DNA of 64,000 bases from an uncultured Eggerthellaceae bacterium (GCA_910588205.1 CAJUQK010000005.1:27075-91074); one strand, 5' to 3'; positions 53,552 to 61,561 are shown, counted from the first letter of the stretch. The notes: generated by a model not told the origin, from the letters alone. Translations and numbers: made by a program.

Positions 53552-55337
53552 CCCTGTAACAAACTTGCGGGCGGTTCGCGTTACGGATGAAAGCATCGCG
53601 CTTACATGGCTCGATGCGGGAACGTACGACGGCGTTCTAATCGAATGGCAGATGGGCGGCGAATGGGTGTTCTACGGCAACGCCGGAACCGCGCAGCAGT
53701 TCAACGTCGAAGTTGCGCCGAACGGATGCTACGTATTCCGCGCAATCCCGTTCGTAGGCGCGAACATGGGCGCGCCCGCCTACTCGAACGTTGTATACAC
53801 ATCCCCCGCCGCGCCGGTTGAGATCACTGCGATGCGGAACGCCGATGCTTCCGTGTACGTTGAAATCGACAACAGCGCGGAAGCGTTCGCGGAAACCCTT
53901 GAAGTGCAACGCCAACTTGACGGCGAAAGCGCATGGGAAGCCGTTGATGAATGCGACCCCGATACGCAAAGCTTGACGGACGAACCCGGCGCGGGCGCTT
54001 ATTGGTATCGATGCCGCAACGTTATAGGCGAACTTGTTTCGGCATGGACGTACACGACAGAAGCGGTAAGCGATACCGTTGCGCCCGGCGCGCCAAGCAT
54101 CGTATCCCCCATCGATGGTTCGATAATCGATTACGCGGATGGCATCGTGCATGTCGCATGGCGGCATAACAGCATGGACGGAAGCGCGCAAACGTCGGCG
54201 GAAGTTTCGTACACGCTTGACGGCGAAACATGGGAAACAGCGGAACTTGGAACGGAATCATCGTTCGATATCCCGATTGAGGAAAACAACATCGAGGTAT
54301 CAATCATGGTTCGCACGCGCGGCGCAAGCGATGATTTCTCCGCTTGGTCGCCCGCCCGTAGCGTCTACGTCAAAAGCCGCCCGGATGTAAGCATCGTATC
54401 GCCGCTAGGAATCGTTCCGGCGTTCCCCGTTACGTTCAACTTCAACGTTGAGGACGATTCGGGAACGCTTGCATATGCAATCATCGAGATAGCGGTTCGC
54501 AACGAAACGTTATCGCGGGTCGTATACGGTACGCTTGCTTCGTTCAGCGCAACGGAATTGCCGCTCGATAACGAACAGGTCTACCGCTACACGATCACGG
54601 CGGTATCAACATCAACCCTTTCTTCAACCGTACAAGGGCAATTCAAAACGGAGTTCAACGTACCGGCGCAGCCGCGGCTGTTCGTTACGCCGAGCAGCGG
54701 GGCGGTTCGCATCGTTGCGCAATCCGGCGGGGATGTTCCGGTAATGACAACGCGGCTTACATTGGCGCGCATCAATCCCGACGGAAGCCGAACGCAGCTT
54801 GGCGGCACGGGCGTATCGCTCCATATAATCGATTACCTTCCGCCGCTTGATGTAACGGTCGAATACGAAGTAACGGCATATTCCCCAACCGGCGCGCAAA
54901 CGGCGCTTAAACGGCGCGTTTTCGTGGATTCTAAGGGGCGTTCGTACATCAATTGGGGTAGTAACTGGGAGCAATTCGCATTCTGTTGGCGGCATGGCGA
55001 ATTCAAGACGGGAACAGATGGCGACAAGCAACTGTTCTCCGTAATGGGGCGGCGCGCGCCTATGGTTTTCTTCGGCGAGAACGAAACGGTTGAACCGGAG
55101 ATATCGGCGGAGATTCCGATAACGAACATCGGCGATGATGACGATGAACATGAGACCACGGCGGCATGGCGGGCGTTGGAGAAGTACAAGGGTATAGTTT
55201 GCATCCGCCTTCCCTACGAAGATGGATTCAAGGCATTCGCCGCAATAGACGATTTGAGCATAGAGGTAGAGAACGAGCATTACCGCTTCGCTTCCCTTCA
55301 AGTTAAATCAACCGAGGTGGATTATGGATTGGCTTGA
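53541..55337 (+). CDS. Tail tip protein with fibronectin-III-like repeats (distal tail role)
   Basis: 598 residues, almost all beta. Several Ig/FN3-like units can be seen: PVTNLRAVRVTDESIALTW (1-90), PAAPVEITAM (about 90-180), PGAPSIVSPIDGS (about 185-280) and two more to about 460. The last part (about 480-598) is a distinct domain. Its place right after the tape measure gene fits the distal tail protein. The start is GTG 53541, overlapping the tape measure end by 11 bases. The FN3 repeats may bind surface sugars. Confidence 0.75.
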   Translation: MAINPVTNLRAVRVTDESIALTWLDAGTYDGVLIEWQMGGEWVFYGNAGTAQQFNVEVAPNGCYVFRAIPFVGANMGAPAYSNVVYTSPAAPVEITAMRNADASVYVEIDNSAEAFAETLEVQRQLDGESAWEAVDECDPDTQSLTDEPGAGAYWYRCRNVIGELVSAWTYTTEAVSDTVAPGAPSIVSPIDGSIIDYADGIVHVAWRHNSMDGSAQTSAEVSYTLDGETWETAELGTESSFDIPIEENNIEVSIMVRTRGASDDFSAWSPARSVYVKSRPDVSIVSPLGIVPAFPVTFNFNVEDDSGTLAYAIIEIAVRNETLSRVVYGTLASFSATELPLDNEQVYRYTITAVSTSTLSSTVQGQFKTEFNVPAQPRLFVTPSSGAVRIVAQSGGDVPVMTTRLTLARINPDGSRTQLGGTGVSLHIIDYLPPLDVTVEYEVTAYSPTGAQTALKRRVFVDSKGRSYINWGSNWEQFAFCWRHGEFKTGTDGDKQLFSVMGRRAPMVFFGENETVEPEISAEIPITNIGDDDDEHETTAAWRALEKYKGIVCIRLPYEDGFKAFAAIDDLSIEVENEHYRFASLQVKSTEVDYGLA

Positions 55338-56370
55338 ATCGGGTAGAACGGATAGGTTCATATATCAACGCATCGCGTATCCTTCGTTTAGGTACATTGG
55401 CGATATCGCGGAAGCTACAAGCTGCAAGCTTACGCGAAGCGCGGGTACTTCTTTGAAGGTATCCGCTTCGCTAGGGCTATGCCGCCATATCGATTTCGGC
55501 AACGATTTGGTTCGCATCATATCGCGCAGCGAACTTAACGGCGAGGTTGCCGAGATCGTGCATGCAACGCTTTTCGCCGCGTTGCCTTCGCGAAGCCAAT
55601 ACTACGAAGCGGCATCCGGCAAGGCAGACCTATACAGCACGTTGCTGGTTCTTCAATCGAAGAAGGTTCGCAACACGCTTACCATCCCGAAGAACACGAA
55701 CGCAATAGAATGGGCGCGCGCAACCATCGTTTCGCTGGGACTTCAATGCACCGTTACGCCGTCGAATTCGCGGCTCAACGTTGCAAAGACCTACGAGCGG
55801 GATACGAACTATCTAACCATCATCAACGAACTATGCGATTACGCCGGATACGGAAGCGCGAACGTGAACGGGTACGGCGGCATCGTTCTTGCGCCATACC
55901 AGAACCCCGCAAGCAAGAAGCCATCGCGCATCATAAGCGACAAGGGACGCGGAATCGTTGCGCCCGAATTCGAGATCACGGCGGATTATTTCGATGTTCC
56001 GAACGTCGTTTCCCTCGTTTGCTCGAACGATTCCGTAACGTTCAGCGCAACGGCGGAGTTCCGAGACCCGAAAAGCCCGCTTAGCCTAGCGAACCGCTAC
56101 GAGGTCACATATACGGAAAGCGTACAGGATTGCCCGAACCAAGCGGCGTTGAACCAAAAGGCGCAACAAAGATTGCAGGACAAGCTTTCGTACGTTGAGC
56201 GATGCACGATGAATCATCCGTATCTTCCGGACAACCTCAACGATGTTTGGCAAGTCGATTACACCCGCGCCGGTTATTCCGTTAGGGGTTCGATATACGA
56301 ACAGGATGTCGAGTTCAAGCCGGGGATGCCTACAAAGACCGTTCTAAGGAAGTTCGTAGATGTTGGATGA
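55324..56370 (+). CDS. Tail hub/baseplate protein (gp27/Tal-like)
   Basis: 348 residues. The layout (short strands in the first 100, a helix with TNAIEWARATIVSLGLQC, a YLTIINELCDYAGYGSANV block, and a C-terminal beta barrel) is that of siphovirus hub proteins related to gp27. It lacks a long Tal-type enzyme tail. It overlaps both neighbours and is followed by an OB-fold-like small protein. Confidence 0.7.
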   Translation: MDWLESGRTDRFIYQRIAYPSFRYIGDIAEATSCKLTRSAGTSLKVSASLGLCRHIDFGNDLVRIISRSELNGEVAEIVHATLFAALPSRSQYYEAASGKADLYSTLLVLQSKKVRNTLTIPKNTNAIEWARATIVSLGLQCTVTPSNSRLNVAKTYERDTNYLTIINELCDYAGYGSANVNGYGGIVLAPYQNPASKKPSRIISDKGRGIVAPEFEITADYFDVPNVVSLVCSNDSVTFSATAEFRDPKSPLSLANRYEVTYTESVQDCPNQAALNQKAQQRLQDKLSYVERCTMNHPYLPDNLNDVWQVDYTRAGYSVRGSIYEQDVEFKPGMPTKTVLRKFVDVG

Positions 56371-56596
56371 ATCGAAACAGCTTGCGGGGATGGTTATGAG
56401 CCCGCAAGAAAAACAACAGGGTGTTCAAGTGCGATACGGAACGGTGCAAAGCGTTTCGGGAAGCACGGCGAACGTGATAGTTGATGGCGATACGTCGGCA
56501 ACAACCATACCGCGCGCATGCGATACAAGTGCGAACAGGCGCGTGATCATCCTATGCAATGGCACGGTATGGACTGTTCTAGCCGAATTCAAGTAG
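56360..56596 (+). CDS. Small OB-fold-like baseplate protein
   Basis: 78 residues with VRYGTVQSVSGSTANVIVDG, then RRVIILCNGTVWTVLAEF, a compact beta-barrel pattern. It resembles the OB domain of tail-spike hubs separated as its own gene. It probably sits under the hub at the tail tip. The family is not certain. Confidence 0.6.
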   Translation: MLDESKQLAGMVMSPQEKQQGVQVRYGTVQSVSGSTANVIVDGDTSATTIPRACDTSANRRVIILCNGTVWTVLAEFK

Positions 56597-56608
56597 AAAG
56601 GTGAAGCG

Positions 56609-57397
56609 ATGGCAAAACATTCAATGGTTCTCGATTTGAAAGCCGGGGTTGACCCCGACCGCCCAAGAATCGAGGTACGCCAAGGGGAGCGCGGAAGCGA
56701 GGTGATTTGCGCCGTAATCATCGATGATGGCATGGAAGTTGACCTTTCGGAATATGCTGCTGTGTTCAATTGCGTTACGCCCGCGGGCAACATCATTTCC
56801 GATGGTAATTGCACAATTGAGGGTTCAACGATCACGTATACGCTCAACGAATACGCCCTTGCAACGCCGGGGCTTATCAACCTAGCGTATTTCGATTTGC
56901 TTCAAGGCGGCATGTACAAGGATTCCACCGAAGGCATCATCATACAGGTCGACCCCTCGGCAACCGCAACCGTTCCAAGCGATTACTTCAACAGTCTTGA
57001 CCAAGCGCTTTCGCAATACTACGCGGCAATCGAAGCCGCAAAGACGCAAACGGCTAATCAGGCTACGGCGTTCGCGGAAGCGGAAGCGGAACGGGACAAG
57101 ATAGCGGAACAAACGCGCATCGCGGGGCAAACAGCCCTTCAAAACGCCTACTTTGCCGCCGCATTGGTTGACCGCGCGCAGGAATCGCTTTTGTTCCCCA
57201 ACGCCAAGGCGGATATCGGCTTCGCATTTTGGCAACTTGGATGCTCGTGTACATGCGCCGAATGGCTGTTCCTGTATCACCGCATCTATTGCCACGACGA
57301 AACGGCGGTTGAATACGATGCGGAAACGCAACGGCTGATACTTACGGGATTCGAGTACGACGAAGAAACGCAACGCATTGTTCCCATTGCAAACTAA
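56609..57397 (+). CDS. Baseplate upper protein (BppU-like)
   Basis: 262 residues. The N-terminal domain (1-110: MVLDLKAGVDPDRPRIEVRQ, then AVFNCVTPAGNIISDG and LNEYALATPGLINLAYFDL) has the BppU N-terminal fold of lactococcal-type baseplates. A helical stalk (about 130-195) and a C-terminal part with a repeated YD-ETQR motif (EYDAETQRLI, EYDEETQRIV) follow. It carries receptor-binding proteins and precedes the DGR target gene, so the target probably mounts on it. Confidence 0.75.
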   Translation: MAKHSMVLDLKAGVDPDRPRIEVRQGERGSEVICAVIIDDGMEVDLSEYAAVFNCVTPAGNIISDGNCTIEGSTITYTLNEYALATPGLINLAYFDLLQGGMYKDSTEGIIIQVDPSATATVPSDYFNSLDQALSQYYAAIEAAKTQTANQATAFAEAEAERDKIAEQTRIAGQTALQNAYFAAALVDRAQESLLFPNAKADIGFAFWQLGCSCTCAEWLFLYHRIYCHDETAVEYDAETQRLILTGFEYDEETQRIVPIAN

Positions 57398-57418
57398 TCA
57401 AACAGAAAGGAAAGAACA

Positions 57419-58324
57419 ATGGCAAACGATACATTCCAGCGGGCAATCGGCATGACCCTTCCGAGTGGGGTAGATGTAGATTTCGGCGATGAAGCAACGG
57501 CGACCCTTGCAGCCGCGAACGCGCAGGATTTGGATAAGGTGAAAGCATGGATGCGCGATACATGGGAAGGGCGCAACATCCTTGAAGTTCCCGAACTTGC
57601 CGCCGAAATCGCGAAGGAAGCGAATTGGGTTGCATGGATTAAGAAGCGCATCGCGGCGCATGATTACAGCGGCTTGATGCTTCGCGATTGGGTTCCCATC
57701 ACGCTTTCCGATGGCGTTGTTATGCCCTACGCAATCGGGCGGTTCGATGGAACGCTTGGCGCGGGAGATCAGGAAGAGACCGAGGGAAGCATCGATTTCG
57801 TTCCGGCGATGGCATACCCTACCGCCGTACAGTTCAACACAACGAACACGAATCAAGGAACGGCGGCGAAGCCGAATCCGTATTGCGCTTCGCATCTTCA
57901 CGAATGGGAATTGAATACGTACCTTCCGATGCTTCCGACCGAGGTTAAGGGCGCGTTGAAGAACTACCGCGTTCTTGCCGAATCGCGCTATCAGGCGGGG
58001 CAGACGCTTACGGATTCTACAAGTTGGGCATGGACGGATTTGGGGAAGGTTTGGTCGCTTTCCGAGATGGAAGTGTACGGCTGCGTTATATGGGGTACGC
58101 GCGGGTATAGCGCGGGTTTCGATACGCAGTTCCCCATCTTCAAGCAAACCAAAGACCGCATCCGCCGCTCCGCCGCCGATGGCGCAACGCGGCTCTCTTG
58201 GTGGTTGCGCACCGTCCACGGCGGTTCGTCTACGAACGCGTGCCCTGTCCACGGGAACGGCGTTGCGGACCCCAACTACGCATTGTACACGTACATCCGC
58301 CCGCTGCCCTGCTTCCGCCTTTAA
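57419..58324 (+). CDS. DGR target protein: variable receptor-binding tail protein with C-type-lectin-like domain
   Basis: 301 residues. The N-terminal part (1-90) is partly helical and probably attaches to the baseplate. From about residue 90 a DUF6273/CLec-type domain starts (DWVPITLSDGVVMPYAIGRF) and ends with the variable region: SWWLRTVHGG at 260-269 and YIRPLPCFRL at 292-301. Codons 260, 267, 276, 278, 279, 282, 284, 285, 287, 290 and 292 differ from the template at adenines only; codon 289 differs by a C-to-T. The constant WWLR and the C-terminal strand frame the variable surface, as in Mtd-type proteins. AGAAAGGA precedes ATG 57419. The variable face would contact host receptors. Confidence 0.92.
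   Translation: MANDTFQRAIGMTLPSGVDVDFGDEATATLAAANAQDLDKVKAWMRDTWEGRNILEVPELAAEIAKEANWVAWIKKRIAAHDYSGLMLRDWVPITLSDGVVMPYAIGRFDGTLGAGDQEETEGSIDFVPAMAYPTAVQFNTTNTNQGTAAKPNPYCASHLHEWELNTYLPMLPTEVKGALKNYRVLAESRYQAGQTLTDSTSWAWTDLGKVWSLSEMEVYGCVIWGTRGYSAGFDTQFPIFKQTKDRIRRSAADGATRLSWWLRTVHGGSSTNACPVHGNGVADPNYALYTYIRPLPCFRL
58190..58316 (+). repeat. DGR variable repeat (VR)
   Basis: 127 bases at the 3' end of the target gene, aligned without gaps to the TR 729 bases downstream. There are 17 differences: 16 at TR adenines (A to C 8, A to T 5, A to G 3 by my count) and one C to T at 58284. The 3' end is a constant GC-rich block (ATCCGCCCGCTGCCCTG), the likely initiation-of-mutagenic-homology site, followed by one base that differs between VR (C) and TR (A). 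Confidence 0.95.
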
Positions 58325-58341
58325 TCGGCGAAGCCGATTAA
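58321..58341. promoter_or_regulatory. Hairpin/cruciform directly after VR
   Basis: Perfect 9-bp inverted repeat (TTAATCGGC / GCCGATTAA) with loop GAA. It starts four bases after the end of VR homology and includes the stop codon of the target gene. In the Bordetella phage DGR a hairpin at the same place is needed for efficient retargeting. This one has the matching position. Confidence 0.75.
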
Positions 58342-58354
58342 CGACTACGAATAG

Positions 58355-58377
58355 GCGCGCCGCCTTGCGCGGCGCGC
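58355..58377. terminator. Second GC-rich hairpin between target gene and avd
   Basis: Perfect 9-bp stem (GCGCGCCGC / GCGGCGCGC), loop CTTGC. There is no T run after it, so termination would be partial. It may separate structural-gene expression from the DGR genes or stabilise the mRNA end. Confidence 0.5.
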
Positions 58378-58396
58378 ATGCTTGCATGAGGGAAAC

Positions 58397-58882
58397 ATGA
58401 GCGAAGTACACAGACGGAACAGGAAGCCGACCAATACGGATCACATCATATTGGCGCGGAACCTACGGCGCGAGATCACGCGCCTGATGAAGGACGAAAA
58501 GGTATGCCCGAAGCGTAGCACGTTCTACATAGGGCAACCGTGCGCGCATACGGCGCGAAGCGTCGTATCGAACTTGATGCGCGCGGAACAGTTCTACCCT
58601 TCAACCATGCATTCCGTAATATGGCGCAAGCATTACTATTCGCAAGCGATAGCGGATTGCCATATGCTCGAACAGGATTTGGAACTTCTAAAGGAATTGA
58701 ACGAAGGCATCGATATCCATAAGTTCGCGGAAGCGGCGCGGATATTGAACAACCTCGTTCCCCTGTTGGTGAACCGCAGGAAGAACGTTCGCAAGGCGAA
58801 AGCGGGCGCGGAGCCTAGCGCTTTCGACGTGTTCATGTACAGGTTATCGGAGTTCTTCAACGGGGATGTATTCGATGAATAA
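58397..58882 (+). CDS. avd: DGR accessory variability determinant (Avd-like)
   Basis: 161 residues, basic and nearly all helical (DHIILARNLRREITRLMKD, KRSTFYIGQPCAHTARSVV, IADCHMLEQDLELLKEL), fitting the four-helix-bundle accessory protein that binds the reverse transcriptase and template RNA in DGRs. It lies between VR and TR, the classical place of avd. The start ATG 58397 has GAGGGA close upstream; an in-frame TTG 58382 lies outside this. The call rests on context plus fold type, since these proteins share little sequence. Confidence 0.8.
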   Translation: MSEVHRRNRKPTNTDHIILARNLRREITRLMKDEKVCPKRSTFYIGQPCAHTARSVVSNLMRAEQFYPSTMHSVIWRKHYYSQAIADCHMLEQDLELLKELNEGIDIHKFAEAARILNNLVPLLVNRRKNVRKAKAGAEPSAFDVFMYRLSEFFNGDVFDE

Positions 58883-58918
58883 GGGGGATATAATCGGATT
58901 GCGGTACGGCTTGATTAT

Positions 58919-59045
58919 CGGCTCAATTGGTGGTTGCGCACCGTCAACGGCGGTTCGTCTACGAACGCGTGCAATGTCAACGAGAACGGCAATGCGAACA
59001 ACAACAACGCATCGAACACGAACATCCGCCCGCTGCCCTGATTCC
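58919..59045 (+). repeat. DGR template repeat (TR)
   Basis: 127 bases rich in AAC/AAT codons when read in the VR frame: thirteen AAY codons by my count and 33 adenines, of which 16 differ in VR. It starts 36 bases after the avd stop. Read in the VR frame it ends in TGA, where VR has TGC. It is the RNA template for mutagenic cDNA synthesis. No convincing ORF uses it. Confidence 0.95.
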
Positions 59046-59135
59046 CTTTCAGCCCGACCTAGTAGGCGAAAGCCGAACGCAGCGCATAAATGGAAGGAAG
59101 CCGCATCGCCCTCCGGTTATATGCCGGGAAAATAT

Positions 59136-59215
59136 GCGCCCTGTAGCCCAAGGCGAACGCTGCTTGCATGGCGGGAAACCGTTTCATGCCTTGGGCTTAT
59201 CTACCAACAGGGCGC
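59136..59215 (+). ncRNA. Structured TR-RT spacer of the DGR RNA
   Basis: In the 175-base gap between TR and the RT gene, two inverted repeats nest: an outer 9-bp pair (GCGCCCTGT 59136-59144 with ACAGGGCGC 59207-59215) and an inner 10-bp pair (AGCCCAAGGC 59145-59154 with GCCTTGGGCT 59188-59197). A 9-base bulge is on the 3' side and a 33-base apical loop at the top. In known DGRs the spacer after TR is part of the template RNA and binds the RT complex. The stem ends five bases before the RT ATG and could also limit RT translation. Confidence 0.65.
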
Positions 59216-59220
59216 ACCCT

Positions 59221-60333
59221 ATGAATTCGGAAGATAGGCGCAAGGCGCGCCGCGCTCGGCGGGAAGCGCAAAGGGAAGCGAAGCGCAAGGAGCGCAACAG
59301 GGATATAACGCTTGAAAACATGGCTTCCATGAACACGCTTTACAAGGCTCACAAGGAAGCCCGCCGTGGTATCTCATGGAAGAACGCTTGCCAACGCTAT
59401 GAAATCCATTGGCTTACGAACATCGTTAGGCAACACGATGGACTTATGGCGGGCGGCGAAATAGGTTGCCGTTCGCGGCATATACGGATATACGAACGCG
59501 GAAAGCCGCGCGAGATAGATGCGCCGATATACGAGGACAAGGTAACGCAAAAGGCGTTGGCGCAATACGCGCTCATTCCGGCAATAGAACCTACGCTTAT
59601 CGAATGGAATTCAGCAAATAGGAAGAACAAGGGCATCTTGCATGCCTTGAAGCATCTTCGCGAATCTATGGCGAAGCATTATCGGGAACATGGGAGCGAA
59701 GGGTACATCCTTCTAATGGATTACAAAAGCTACTTCGCAAGCATCGACCACGAAATCGCCAAGGAAGTGATCAGAAGAAACGTTGAAGATAAGCGCATCG
59801 TTCGCCTTGCATCAAACCTAATGGATGCGCAAGGCGAAGGGCTAGGGCTTGGAAGCGAACCTAACCAGATCGTCGCCGTTTCGCTTCCGAATCCGATAGA
59901 CCACTTCATTACCCAGAATTGCGGGATGAAGCTATATGGGCGTTACATGGATGATTCTTGGGTAATAGGCGAAAGTAAAGCGGAACTTGAAGTAATCCTT
60001 GGATTGGTTCGTGAGCGATGCCGCGATTTGAAGATAACCTTGAACGAGAAGAAAACCCGGATAGTCAAGCTTTCGCATGGGTTCACGATTTGCAAAAAGA
60101 TTGTTTACTACGGGGAGAACGGCAAGGTAGTAATCAAGCCGAATCGGGATTCCATCGTACGCGAACGAAAGCTTATCCGGGGACATGCAAGGTTGATAAC
60201 GAAAGGCGAAATGACGAAAGAGGATGCCGCCATTTCGTATCAATCATGGCGGGGTTGGCAAAGCCATTTCAACGCGGCAACGGCTGTTGCGGCGATGGAT
60301 GCCTATTACAGCAAGCGAATCGGTAGCTTGTAA
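59221..60333 (+). CDS. DGR reverse transcriptase
   Basis: 370 residues. A basic N-terminus (about 1-30) is followed by RT motifs: REIDAPIYEDKVTQKAL (motif 1/2 region), LLMDYKSYFASIDH (motif 3, catalytic Asp), GLGLGSEPNQIVAVSLPN (motif 4), YGRYMDDSWVIG (motif 5 catalytic YMDD) and LKITLNEKKTRIVK (motif 6/7). There are no maturase or retron-specific parts. Most DGR RTs have SQ at the end of motif 4; this one has NQ. It copies TR RNA with errors at adenines. ATG 59221 is preceded by a weak site under the spacer stem. Confidence 0.92.
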   Translation: MNSEDRRKARRARREAQREAKRKERNRDITLENMASMNTLYKAHKEARRGISWKNACQRYEIHWLTNIVRQHDGLMAGGEIGCRSRHIRIYERGKPREIDAPIYEDKVTQKALAQYALIPAIEPTLIEWNSANRKNKGILHALKHLRESMAKHYREHGSEGYILLMDYKSYFASIDHEIAKEVIRRNVEDKRIVRLASNLMDAQGEGLGLGSEPNQIVAVSLPNPIDHFITQNCGMKLYGRYMDDSWVIGESKAELEVILGLVRERCRDLKITLNEKKTRIVKLSHGFTICKKIVYYGENGKVVIKPNRDSIVRERKLIRGHARLITKGEMTKEDAAISYQSWRGWQSHFNAATAVAAMDAYYSKRIGSL

Positions 60334-60380
60334 GGCGGGGTTTAACCTTTCTGTTGGAAGAACCAACGAAAGGGGTATCC

Positions 60381-60599
60381 ATGCCAAAAGCTACGCGAAC
60401 ACGCGATGAAATCCAAATGGAGATAAACAACTATAGGCAGCTTCTCAACCAGACCGATTACAAGGCATTGAAGCATGCCGACGGCGTTCTATCCGATGAA
60501 GATTACGCCGAGACGCTTGAACAGCGCGAATCATTCCGCTTGCGCATCAACGAATGCGAAGCGGAACTTGCCGCCCTTCCCGAAGAGGGTATAGCGTGA
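60381..60599 (+). CDS. Small helical phage protein
   Basis: 72 residues, acidic, helical (RDEIQMEINNYRQLLNQTD, then LEQRESFRLRINECEAELAAL), possibly coiled coil. GAAAGGGG precedes ATG 60381. It lies between the DGR and the lysis genes. Function unknown; small proteins here are often tail-fibre-associated. Confidence 0.65.
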   Translation: MPKATRTRDEIQMEINNYRQLLNQTDYKALKHADGVLSDEDYAETLEQRESFRLRINECEAELAALPEEGIA

Positions 60600-60958
60600 T
60601 CACGCTAGGCAATATCATTTCCGTTCTTGGATGGTTGATTGCGCCCATATGTTCTGGGTTCATCGTTGCTTGGCGGGAGCAGAAGAAGCGCAACAAGGAA
60701 ATCATCGAGGAACAGGATGCGGCAAAGGAAAAGCAACTTAAAGCCATATCGGACGGATTGGCGGCGGTTATTCGCAGCAACCTTGTTACCGCATGCGAAA
60801 AGTATGCCCGAAACGGTGAGCCATTAACGGTCGAGCGCAAGCATGAACTTACGCAACAGTTCTATGCATACGACGCTTTGGGCTACAACGGCATGGGCAA
60901 GGAAATGTTTCGGGAAATATCCGAAGTTCAAACGGTAATCATAGGCAGCGAACAATGA
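60596..60958 (+). CDS. Single-TM phage protein (holin-region)
   Basis: 120 residues: N-terminal TM segment (LGNIISVLGWLIAPICSGFIV, about 4-24) and a charged helical cytoplasmic part. The start is GTG 60596 with GAGGG six bases upstream. It overlaps neighbours at both ends. It may be a holin partner or a membrane-tethered regulator of lysis. Confidence 0.65.
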   Translation: MITLGNIISVLGWLIAPICSGFIVAWREQKKRNKEIIEEQDAAKEKQLKAISDGLAAVIRSNLVTACEKYARNGEPLTVERKHELTQQFYAYDALGYNGMGKEMFREISEVQTVIIGSEQ

Positions 60959-61248
60959 GCAAGTTCGATGTAATCCTTTTGTTCTGCTTCACCTGTACCG
61001 TTCTAGCCGGTGCGGGTGAATTCTATTTGATAACGCATGGCTTCATCGGGTTTAGTTCTAGCTTTTGGACTTTCCTGATGGCGGCTGTAACCGGCGAGAT
61101 CGTGATGTTCTCGCTTTACGAAATCGCTACGAAAGCGCGATTGAAGATACCGCGCAATGTCAAAGGCAAGCATGCATTCATTTCCGATATGGCTGAAGAA
61201 GATGAAGCCAAGGAAGAAGGGTTGAACAATGAAGAACAAACTAAGTAG
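60955..61248 (+). CDS. Holin candidate (two TM)
   Basis: 97 residues with two TM segments (about 5-28 and 36-55) and a charged C-terminal tail ending EEQTK. Size, topology and position before the endolysin fit a holin. It overlaps the previous gene by four bases (ATGA) and the next by 20. Confidence 0.65.
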   Translation: MSKFDVILLFCFTCTVLAGAGEFYLITHGFIGFSSSFWTFLMAAVTGEIVMFSLYEIATKARLKIPRNVKGKHAFISDMAEEDEAKEEGLNNEEQTK

Positions 61249-61561
61249 CCGCAAGTTCCTGTTGGCTGTAGGTGGCTCGGCAACCGGCATCGCAACGATG
61301 ATTTCAGGCATAAGCGTTCCCAACGAAAAGGCAATGGTTGCGTGTACCGTAATCGGCGGGGTTATGACGGCGGTATCGATTGTTGCGTACAACTTCGCAG
61401 AAGCCTACGTTGACGGCAAAGCGGCGGGCGCGAACACCACGAACACATCAACGCAAATCAAGGCGGATACCATCGGTTCGGGCGCAACCGAGCGCGTGAT
61501 TAACGCCGTTCTACCGGAGCCGCCGAAGGCAACCGAGCAAACGCAAGGCGAAGCGCAATGA
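61229..61561 (+). CDS. Holin-like protein
   Basis: 110 residues. Two hydrophobic segments (about 10-27 and 35-57) are separated by a short turn with SVPNEK, then an Ala/Thr-rich soluble tail. This resembles phage holins of the type found with N-acetylglucosaminidase lysins, and it overlaps the endolysin start by four bases. Which of the two adjacent proteins is holin and which antiholin is open. Confidence 0.65.
   Translation: MKNKLSSRKFLLAVGGSATGIATMISGISVPNEKAMVACTVIGGVMTAVSIVAYNFAEAYVDGKAAGANTTNTSTQIKADTIGSGATERVINAVLPEPPKATEQTQGEAQ

Noticed and set aside
58927..59220. The RT reading frame is open upstream through the TR, suggesting an RT with a TR-encoded N-terminus.
   Set aside because: The extension is Arg/Gln/His-rich and not protein-like, has no ribosome site, and would tie the RT sequence to TR. 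ATG 59221 gives a normal RT.
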